Below are positions 55,601-64,000 of a stretch of DNA of 64,000 nucleotides, piece by piece. A program made the position numbers and the translations under genes. The number at the start of each line of letters is the position of its first letter. Within the stretch, counting starts at the first letter, position 1. Source of the stretch: Metridium senile (lineage: Eukaryota; Cnidaria; Anthozoa; Actiniaria; Metridiidae); assembly GCA_949775045.1 (NCBI GenBank), contig OX459097.1:620001-684000 (forward strand), in the 5' to 3' direction. The notes beneath the pieces were generated by a model that was not told where the DNA came from, did not search any database, and saw nothing but the letters and a program-made list of their open reading frames with translations.

Positions 55601-56577
55601 GTTTAGATCTGTTTAACAGTAAACAAAAAAACAAACAACTGTTGTCCCGTAAGGATAAGTTAATGCAAAGACAATTACCGTTTAGATAATTGGGGTATTC
55701 AACAAGGTACAATTAACAGCTATTCTCTACAAGTGAGAAAAAGCAATTTTAAAGTCATTAAGAAACGATTAAACATAGAACAACTAATTAACTGTTTATC
55801 CACCACAATCATATTGATATAGACTTCCTTTACGTATTGAAATAATCACAGTGTTTTGATAAACTTTATTCATTATTCCTTAAAAATAAATCATATATTA
55901 GAGAAAAATTAAATTTACAACTTTGGCTATATTAGAGCATCAACTCTAAACGATAAAGCCGTTATATCTGATAATAGTTCTTGGCTAAAAATGGTCCACT
56001 ATACCAGTTTTACAACTATTCACAATTTTCTTAGATTGACTACTATAGAGAAAACAACATTCTATTAGCTTTTAAAACTAACCTACAAACTGTTTTTTTT
56101 TTTGTACTGCTGATATAGAAAAGCTTTTAGTTTCGAAATAGTGAGATATGTAGCTAGAATATTGTTTAAACTATATATAAACTAAAGTTTATGCACGTTT
56201 CGCATGGCTGGAGCTGCAAACACATATTTTCAATAGTAGTTTGTATTGTATATATCGTAAACAAGAATATTGGACCACCAAACACCTTTCCCACCCCACT
56301 AAGTATTTAGATTTACTAGAACAAAATAGTCTTTCCCTACTACCCCACAGTAGTTACCTGGACAAAGATTTCAGACAGGCTGATGGCTGTTATAACGGCA
56401 TACACCTATTTTAAAAAGGTTGTCCAAGGAGATAAAAAGCTTTACGATGTAGGTTTACACCGTTTTTTAATGGCTTAATACAAACGGTTGTATATATATT
56501 GTACAACCTTTTTGAATTAGTTGTCTATATATGTATGTGGTCAAAAGCTGTAATATGTCAGTATATATGGATATTAT

Positions 56578-56688
56578 CTATTTACGAGCTGCACTGCGTG
56601 GTCTTGATCGTGCTGAGCTACCACGCCTTCCACTTCGACTACCACCTCCCAGCATGACTAGCGCGCTTGCAGCTGGGGTGACAAGTTC
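56578..56688 (-). CDS. Last exon of armadillo gene, with stop
   Basis: 111 nt, phase 0 entry after acceptor 'tctcttag'. It reads ELVTPAASALVMLGGG, then an Arg/Ser-rich tail ending SAARK and TAG at 56580..56578. Confidence 0.8.
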   Translation of the reverse strand, partial: ELVTPAASALVMLGGGSRSGRRGSSARSRPRSAARK

Positions 56689-57045
56689 CTAAGAGAAGAC
56701 AAATTAACGATCAATAGGTAAGCGTAGTGTGACGACTAATTTAACAACCATTTCAACAACAGTTTTGTTAATTTTCTTTGTTATAATAATAATAGTTGGT
56801 TGGCAAAGCCATAGCAAAGTACGTCACTGTACGTCCACCAATATAGAGCGGTTTTCGTATGACTGTGAAACGGAGCGTGCAATGCCGTGACCGCCTCACT
56901 GCCGTAGTTTCTATAAAAACGTTCGAATTTTCGTCCGTACCGTGCAGTGTAGCGACCGTGCCTTATTCACAGTCATGGGAAAACCGCTCTATAATAAATC
57001 AATTTACTCGATTATCAACTTGAAACAACAGCGACTCATATTTAC

Positions 57046-57125
57046 CTCGTTTGTTGGAAAATTCATTTTTGCCTCTGATAGAACTGTGTGGATTTTAAGA
57101 GAAACCATCTCTTCTCTTATTTCAT
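57046..57125 (-). CDS. Armadillo gene exon (seventh in window)
   Basis: 80 nt, acceptor 'cacttcag', donor 'gtaaat', phases 1 to 0. It reads DEIREEMVSLKIHTVLSE then AKMNFPTNE, an amphipathic helix style. Confidence 0.75.
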
Positions 57126-57935
57126 CTGAAGTGGAAAGTAAAGAAGTATTGCTGTCATCAATATCATTATCATCACGGGCATTATCATTATTATTAGCAT
57201 CACTTATCATCATTATCATCACTGGTCATCATTATAAACATCATCACGAGTATTATAAATATTATTATTAGCATCATTCATCATTGATCACCAGCAATCA
57301 TCGCTATAATCATCATCATCATGTTCTTCGTTACTTTCATTATCATCATAGTCATCATTATCATCATCTTGTTCGCCGTCATCTATCAGTTAACTGCCAG
57401 CATTATTATCATCTTCGTAAACATTGTCATCATCATGAACACCATAATCATTAACAAAAACAACAGCACCACCATTATCCTCATCACCATCAACAATACA
57501 TTAACACTACCATTATCCTCATCACCATCAACAATATATTAACACTACCATTATCTACTATCATCACTAGAATGATTTCCCTTCGTTCGTGCAACGAAGT
57601 AGACTAGTTAGTGAGGAATAGTCGTGTGTATGATTATGAGTAATAGTCGAAATAAAACAAAAGAAAACAATGGGATTAGTGTGTACTACTATGTATTACG
57701 TTGACTATTCTTTCACAGACGAAGGAAAATCACTCTATCATCAATCATCATTACCATTGGATGTTACCTACCATATTCGACCAGCTATCCTTATCAACAT
57801 CATAACCTCCTTCTCATCATCATCAACAATCACTGCACTACCATCATCTACTATCATCACTCTAGTTGCCAATATCATAATTACCACCATCATCACTAGT
57901 TTCCAATAACACCATTACTGTTATATGTTACCTAC
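57126..57935. other. Armadillo intron with ATC-rich repeats and MITE-like remnant
   Basis: TCATCA-rich low-complexity tracts at about 57150-57560 and 57725-57910. Between them 'gagtaatagtcgaaataaaac' resembles the AACCC/TAGTCACT MITE family. Confidence 0.5.
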
Positions 57936-58003
57936 CATATTCGACCAGTTCTGAGAAAAGAACACATATATTCTCCACCACTTCTTCGTTCTGTTTCAGT
58001 ACC
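57936..58003 (-). CDS. Armadillo gene exon (sixth in window)
   Basis: 68 nt, acceptor 'cttacag', donor 'gtaggt', phases 2 to 1. It reads VLKQNEEVVENICVLFSE then LVEY, an ARM helix pair fragment. Confidence 0.8.
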
Positions 58004-58372
58004 CTGTAAGCATAATGAAAGCCAATGAGTATATTTACTAGTTATAAAATGGTTTCGAGTGGCATACCAAAGAATATCCTGATCACACGCGTCACTTGTA
58101 TTTTCTGGTATGCACACAAGCCTTTAGGCGAGTGTATATACAAAGAAAATACAAGTGACGAGATAGATATTCACAGTATGTCACGAGAAAACATTGTATA
58201 ACTATTTTATGACACATGTAAAATACAGCCATTATGAAAGAGAACCCGCAATGTCTCATGGGAAGAGGCAGTTGAATTCCGCCGAATACAACGGTTTTCA
58301 AGCATTCTGATTGGCTGTATTATGATGTTGGATAAATAACAATCGACATCTATAAATGGTTAAAAGACTCAC

Positions 58373-58442
58373 TTGTAAGCCTCGACTAATTTCTGTAGTC
58401 CAGTGTTATCTTCAAACGCCATTACTCTATAAGCACACATCT
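58373..58442 (-). CDS. Armadillo gene exon (fifth in window), next to the 55-bp array
   Basis: 70 nt, acceptor 'tattttacag', donor 'gtgagt', phases 1 to 2. It reads MCAYRVMAFEDNTGLQKLVE. Its acceptor and first 23 nt are copied in every unit of the adjacent 55-bp array; only this copy continues into the unique coding part and a donor. Confidence 0.8.
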
Positions 58443-61172
58443 CTGTAAAATATAACATCATTGATGAGAGCTATCATTACTCTATACGCACACATCTCTG
58501 TAAAATATAACATCATTGATGAGAACTATCATTACTCTATAAGCACACATCTCTGTAAAATATAACATCATTGATGAGAACTATCATTACTCTATACGCA
58601 CACATCTCTGTAAAATATAACATCATTGATGAGAGCTATCATTACTCTATACGCACACATCTCTGTAAAATATAATATCATTGATGAGAACTATCATTAC
58701 TCTATAAGCACACATCTCTGTAAAATATAACATGGTTGATGAGAACTATCATTACTCTATAAGCACACATCTCTGTAAAATATAACATCATTGATGACAG
58801 CTATCATTACTCTATACGCACACATCTCTGTAAAATATAATATCATTGATGAGAACTATCATTACTCTATAAGCACACATCTCTGTAAAATATAACATCA
58901 TTGATGAGAGCTATCATTACTCTATACGCACACATCTCTGTAAAATATAATATCATTGATGAGAACTATCATTACTCTATAAGCACACATCTCTGTAAAA
59001 TATAACATGGTTGATGAGAACTATCATTACTCTATAAGCACACATCTCTGTAAAATATAATATCATTGATGAGAACTATCATTACTCTATAAGCACACAT
59101 CTCTGTAAAATATAACATGGTTGATGAGAACTATCATTACTCTATAAGCACACATCTCTGTAAAATATAACATCATTGATGAGAACTATCATTACTCTAT
59201 AAGCACACATCTCTGTAAAATATAACATGGTTGATGAGAGCTATCATTACTCTATAAGCACACATCTCTGTAAAATATAACATCATTGATGAGAACTATC
59301 ATTACTCTATAAGCACACATCTCTGTAAAATATAACATGGTTGATGAGAACTATCATTACTCTATAAGCACACATCTCTGTAAAATATAACATCATTGAT
59401 GAGAGCTATCATTACTGTATGAGCACACATCTCTGTAAAATATAACATCATTGATGAGAACTATCATTACTCTATAAGCACACATCTCTGTAAAATATAA
59501 CATCATTGATGAGAACTATCATTACTCTATAAGCACACATCTCTGTAAAATATAACATCATTGATGAGAGCTATCATTACTCTATAAATATACATCTCTG
59601 TAAAATATAACATCATTGATGAGAACTATCATTACTCTATAAGCACACATCTCTGTAAAATATAACATCATTGATGAGAGCTATCATTACTCTATAAGCA
59701 CACATCTCTGTAAAATATAACATCATTGATGAGAGCTATCATTACTCTATAAGCACACATCTCTGTAAAATATAACATCATTGATGAGAACTATCATTAC
59801 TCTATACGCACACATCTCTGTAAAATATAACATCATTGATGACAGCTATCATTACTCTATAAGCACACATCTCTGTAAAATATAATATCATTGATGAGAG
59901 CTATCATTACTGTATAAGCACACATCTCTGTAAAATATAACATCATTGATGAGAACTATCATTACTCTATAAGCACACATCTCTGTAAAATATAACATCA
60001 TTGATGAGAGCTATCATTACTGTATAAGCACACATCTCTGTAAAATATAACATCATTGATGAGAGCTATCATTACTCTATAAGCACACATCTCTGTAAAA
60101 TATAACATGGTTGATGAGAACTATCATTACTCTATAAGCACACATCTCTGTAAAATATAATATCATTGATGAGAACTATCATTACTCTATAAGCACACAT
60201 CTCTGTAAAATATAACATGGTTGATGAGAACTATCATTACTCTATAAGCACACATCTCTGTAAAATATAACATCATTGATGAGAGCTATCATTACTCTAT
60301 AAGCACACATCTCTGTAAAATATAACATCATTGATGAGAGCTATCATTACTCTATAAGCACACATCTCTGTAAAATATAATATCATTGATGAGAACTATC
60401 ATTACTCTATAAGCACACATCTCTGTAAAATATAACATGGTTGATGAGAACTATCATTACTCTATAAGCACACATCTCTGTAAAATATAACATCATTGAT
60501 GAGAGCTATCATTACTCTATAAATATACATCTCTGTAAAATATAACATCATTGATGAGAACTATCATTACTCTATAAGCACACATCTCTGTAAAATATAA
60601 CATCATTGATGAGAGCTATCATTACTGTATAAGCACACATCTCTGTAAAATATAACATCATTGATGAGAACTATCATTACTCTATACGCACACATCTCTG
60701 TAAAATATAACATCATTGATGAGAACTATCATTACTCTATAAGCACACATCTCTGTAAAATATAACATCATTGATGAGAGCTATCATTACTGTATAAGCA
60801 CACATCTCTGTAAAATATAACATCATTGATGAGAACTATCATTACTCTATAAGCACACATCTCTGTAAAATATAACATCATTGATGAGAACTATCATTAC
60901 TCTATAAGCACACATCTCTGTAAAATATAACATCATTGATGAGAGCTATCATTACTGTATAAGCACACATCTCTGTAAAATATAACATCATTGATGAGAA
61001 CTATCATTACTGTATAAGCACACATCTCTGTAAAATATAACATCATTGATGAGAACTATCATTACTCTATAAGCACACATCTCTGTAAAATATAACATCA
61101 TTGATGAGAGCTATCATTACTGTATAAGCACACATCTCTGTAAAATATAACATGGTTGATGAGAACTATCAT
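58421..61172. repeat. 55-bp minisatellite, ~50 copies, carrying a copied splice acceptor
   Basis: Period 55 throughout; one unit contains AAGCACACATCTCTGTAAAA, then TATAACATCATTGATGAGA, then ACTATCATTACTCTAT. On the minus strand each unit contains TATTTTACAG followed by AGATGTGTGC, identical to the acceptor and start of the exon at 58442. Variants (CATGG for CATCA, ACGCAC, AATATAC) are interspersed. The array fills nearly the whole 2.8-kb intron. Confidence 0.97.
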
Positions 61173-61237
61173 TAGAGTAAGAGCACATTTAAAAATGAAA
61201 TACAATGAGTTCCAACTGAGAACAAGCCGTTTCTTAC

Positions 61238-61295
61238 CATCTGCCTCTACAATACTTGCAAGTGCCATGCATGCGTTTTTGACTACTTTGGGCTC
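61238..61295 (-). CDS. Armadillo gene exon (fourth in window)
   Basis: 58 nt, acceptor 'gttttag', donor 'gtaaga', phases 0 to 1. It reads EPKVVKNACMALASIVEAD, a typical ARM helix. Confidence 0.8.
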
Positions 61296-61374
61296 CTAAA
61301 ACAAAAAAAATACATCACATACAAAATACAAGGTACAATGGCTTTTAATATATCTCCACCATTATCACATCACC

Positions 61375-61680
61375 AGTGTCATAATAACATCAATACACAT
61401 CATCGTTATCATCATCAAAGCCATCGTCACCTTCGTCATCATCATCGTTATCATCATCAAAGCCATCGTCACCTTCGTCATCATCATCGTTATCATCATC
61501 AAAGCCATCATCACCTTCGTCATCATCATTGTTATCATCATCAAAGCCATTGACATCTTTGTCATCATCATCATTGTTATCATCATCATCATCAAAGCCA
61601 TCATCTTCTTCATCATCATCATCGTTATCATCATCAAAGCCATTGATATCTTTGTCATCATCATCATCATCACCATTATC
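61375..61680. repeat. 42-bp / ATC-rich repeats in armadillo intron
   Basis: Units with 'atcatcaaagccatcgtcac' recur every 42 bp at first, then degenerate to (ATC)n. Confidence 0.88.
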
Positions 61681-61713
61681 ATATAGAGGTCATCCAGTCA
61701 AAGATCCCTCTAC

Positions 61714-61787
61714 CTTGTTATGCTGGACTATAGAAGACATCAGTTGATCTGAAACACTAAGATCGGCCATCAACTCGATATTTTCAT
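61714..61787 (-). CDS. Armadillo gene exon (third in window)
   Basis: 74 nt, acceptor 'gattcacag', donor 'gtagag', phases 1 to 0. It reads DENIELMADLSVSDQLMSSI then VQHNK. Confidence 0.75.
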
Positions 61788-61929
61788 CTGTGAATCAACA
61801 TAAAGTTTGTTATAATCAAAGACAAGTCATATACTACAAGAATAACAATATGTAATTTGTGACAATCGAGTCCCTAAAGGTAAGTCCCTAAAGGTTGACG
61901 TTCCTATTGTTCCACAAAGTGGTTTTGGG

Positions 61930-62191
61930 TTTTTGTGACTCGATATGTTTTAGATTTCGTTGTTATATTATCATGGATATGATGTTTGAGAATGTTATCG
62001 GGGCCAGGCCGACCAACAGACACTTGAAGAATTTCATCATTGACTTTTAAATCTTATCTAGTTTTATAATTTGTATATATCTTTCTTATTTAGTTATTTA
62101 TTTATAATTTTATTTATGTATTCTTTGTTTTTTACAGAGCTCTACTGAAAAGCATTTTTAAATGATGTAGGCCATCTGTTTAAAGATTGTA

Positions 62192-62290
<99 letters not shown>
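61930..62290 (+). mobile_element. 3' end of a truncated retroelement with (ATT)n tail
   Basis: 'gaaaagcatttttaaatgat' and 'ctgtttaaagattgtaa' lead into about 32 perfect ATT units (62191-62288). This is the usual tail of LINE copies in invertebrates; only a short 3' part is present. Confidence 0.55.
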
Positions 62291-62357
62291 CAGCCCATGC
62301 ATCAAGTGTTGTGTGGTGTTTATTAACTATATGGTGTGGAGGCAAAACAGGCCTAAC

Positions 62358-62486
62358 CTTCCATCGAAAGAGACCACAATGCCGAGCAGGCTGCTTCTAC
62401 GAGTTCCACTACTTCATTGTGTCTCTCCATGGCACTGCACACATCTTGCAGACCACGCTCTGTAGTGACTATCTTACAGTTGTTCT
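62358..62486 (-). CDS. Armadillo gene exon (second in window)
   Basis: 129 nt, acceptor 'catgacag', donor 'gttagg', phase 1-1. It begins ENNCKIVTTERGLQDVCSAM and ends VEAACSALWSLSME; 43 residues correspond to one ARM repeat. Confidence 0.85.
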
Positions 62487-62852
62487 CTGTCATGAAAGTA
62501 AATACAGTCAATTAGTGACAATGATCAAGACATGATTATTAATTGAATTGTTAAATGACAAAATACAACAGAAAACAAAAACGAAAACAACATAAGAGAC
62601 ATTGTCATCAACACTTGTAAATAAACTGTGTGTGTTGCGTCCATGTCTATATAATCTAAAATCTACGCACAAGAGAGCTACGACTGATTCATTCGTTAAC
62701 CTTTCTGACATCATTAAAAGGTATGATCATCATTTTATCATCATTTATCAGACATCAATCCATCGACGAACGTGATATCCTATTAAAACACTCGTCAATA
62801 AGTATCGCTCAACGGTGTTTACATGATCGTTCACAATAATAAACCAACATAC

Positions 62853-62981
62853 CATTAACAGCAAGACTCCACAGTGCACCACAGCAGTTGGATGCTATCT
62901 CAGCATTATCAGGGAACGCCCTCATGGATGCCAACACATCTTGAACTCCACCTAGTCGACCAATCACCTCTGCTGCTGCCT
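62853..62981 (-). CDS. Armadillo gene exon (first in window)
   Basis: 129 nt, acceptor 'ccttacag', donor 'gtatgt', phase 1-1. It reads AAAEVIGRLGGVQDVLASMR and ends IASNCCGALWSLAVN, the core ARM helix-3 pattern. Equal length to the next exon suggests exon-per-repeat duplication. The entry phase shows more exons lie to the right. Confidence 0.85.
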
Positions 62982-63390
62982 CTGTAAGGAAACCAAGACA
63001 AGATGATTTGTAGAGTTGTATTATTTATCAGCAGCTGTTGCGCAGCGTTTTACATATCATGATATAACTGTTTTCATTAACCCGTGAAAGATAATTTAGT
63101 GTATTGCTATTTAATGCACCTTAATTCCATTCTGTTCTTTTGTTGTCATTTGACTATAACTAACACACTTTGAAGAACAGAATACAGATAATCACCCCCT
63201 CAGTGTTTGTCATTGATTAGAAATCTGAACCTACAAGGGTGTATATTCTTGCAATGTGCATGGTTATTATTGTATGCAGTCGTAGTTTGGATAAGCCAGA
63301 CGCAATGTTGTCTCCCCACAAGTATTAGACCATGTAACAAATATATTTAGCTCAAAAGTATAGAGCTAACATCAAACGTTCCGTACTCTG
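62982..63390. other. Armadillo intron, unique part
   Basis: Contains a half-copy of the 'ttttcattaacccgtgaaag' MITE family at about 63069-63180; otherwise no recognisable feature. Confidence 0.4.
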
Positions 63391-64000
63391 TCATAGAGTT
63401 ATCGAGACCTCCAAGCCAATCAGAGCGTGCTATCTATATAGAGTTATCGAGACCTCCCAGCCAATCAGAGCGTGCTATCTATATAGAGTTATCGAGACCT
63501 CCCAGCCAATCAGAGCGTGCTATCTATATAGAGTTATCGAGACCTCCCAGCCAATCAGAGCGTGCTATCTATATAGAGTTATCGAGACCTCCCAGCCAAT
63601 CAGAGCGTGCTATCTATATAGAGTTATCGAGACCTCCAAGCCAATCAGAGCGTGCTATCTATATAGAGTTATCGAGACCTCCAAGCCAATCAGAGCGTGC
63701 TATCTATATAGAGTTATCGAGACCTCCAAGCCAATCAGAGCGTGCTATCTATATAGAGTTATCGAGACCTCCAAGCCAATCAGAGCGTGCTATCTATATA
63801 GAGTTATCGAGACCTCCAAGCCAATCAGAGCGTGCTATCTATATAGAGTTATCGAGACCTCCCAGCCAATCAGAGCGTGCTATCCATATAGAGTTATCGA
63901 GACCTCCCAGCCAATCAGAGCGTGCTATCTATATAGAGTTATCGAGACCTCCCAGCCAATCAGAGCGTGCTATCTATATAGAGTTATCGAGACCTCCAAG
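63391..64000. repeat. 45-bp minisatellite, continues past right edge
   Basis: About 13.5 copies in the window, exact 45-bp period, with 'gccaatcagagcgtgctatc' and 'tatagagttatcgagacctc' in each. The only common variation is CCCAG/CCAAG. The core CCAATCAGAGCG matches the end motif of MITEs elsewhere in the window. Confidence 0.96.

Larger units (their letters stand above)
56578..62981 (-). other. Gene model 5: armadillo-repeat protein, 3' part (5' end outside window)
   Basis: Eight exons join in frame: 62981..62853, 62486..62358, 61787..61714, 61295..61238, 58442..58373, 58003..57936, 57125..57046 and 56688..56578 (stop). Phases agree at every junction (1,1,0,1,2,1,0). About 239 codons encode ARM-type helices (ASNCCGALWSLAVN, VEAACSALWSLSME, VKNACMALASIVEAD, VENICVLFSELVEY), ending in a basic Gly/Ser/Arg tail (GGGSRSGRRGSSARSRPRSA). 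ARM repeats form superhelical protein-binding scaffolds, so an intracellular adaptor role is likely; I cannot name the ortholog. Introns are loaded with tandem repeats. A candidate AATAAA (minus) lies near 55865-55870. Confidence 0.8.

Noticed and set aside
58421..61172. CRISPR-like look of regular 55-bp repeats
   Set aside because: There are no distinct spacers; the whole unit repeats. The DNA is eukaryotic.

Overview
This is eukaryotic, intron-rich, AT-rich DNA from an animal. Short symmetric exons encode extracellular cysteine-rich modules, introns carry long microsatellites and minisatellites, and many small hairpin (MITE-like) elements carry 'CTCTGATTGG' ends or a G-run/'GGTACTCCC' end. 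I recall such repeats from anthozoan cnidarians (corals, anemones), so that is my best guess, but it is inference. Nothing prokaryotic, no CRISPR array and no convincing RNA gene was seen.

Region 1 (1-50811, minus strand): three tandem paralogous genes for secreted proteins made of WAP-like and complement-control (CCP/sushi) modules. Their signal-peptide exons start at 50811, 28682 and 6464, a regular spacing of about 22 kb. I rebuilt them exon by exon. Every internal exon is phase 1-1, so any exon can be duplicated or lost in frame. The order is: signal peptide; E (WAP-like); B (CCP); C (CCP); D (WAP-like and CCP in one exon); F, G, A (CCPs); then extra modules and a C-type CCP exon carrying its own stop. 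Gene 1 (6464 leftwards) runs off the left edge inside module A. Gene 2 (28682-9814) has an extra CCP (H) and a terminal C exon. Gene 3 (50811-33806) has the D-F pair amplified four times in about 1.72-kb units, two of them nearly identical, plus a shrunken C exon, an extra F and a terminal B-C pair. Two exon relics (a B near 10.45 kb, a G near 34.9 kb) show module loss. The architecture recalls factor-H-like or other secreted CCP pattern-recognition families; the function is not shown by sequence.

The introns and spacers have been invaded separately in each copy. Comparing paralogs gives empty and filled sites for several insertions: a 5'-truncated non-LTR retrotransposon (about 18.0-19.16 kb), a 3.2-kb insertion (about 19.26-22.47 kb), and non-autonomous elements at 7.58, 30.10, 44.81 and 49.17 kb with target-site duplications. 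A decayed transposon at 11.6-14.5 kb encodes a 2A-like NPGP motif followed by a cysteine-protease-like region. Long (AACC)n, (CCTT)n, hexamer (TTATCR)n, 22-bp and 34-bp arrays fill particular introns.

Region 2 (about 50.8-56.5 kb): hairpin elements and tandem repeats, including an array with about ten TGACGTCA (CRE/ATF) palindromes, then one intronless minus-strand ORF (53956-55245, 429 aa) that I do not recognise; its stop codon lies inside the last CRE repeat.

Region 3 (56578-64000, minus): eight exons, including the last, of an armadillo-repeat gene that continues beyond the right edge. One intron is almost wholly a roughly 50-copy, 55-bp array in which every unit copies the splice acceptor and the first 23 coding bases of the next exon. 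The right edge is a 45-bp minisatellite.
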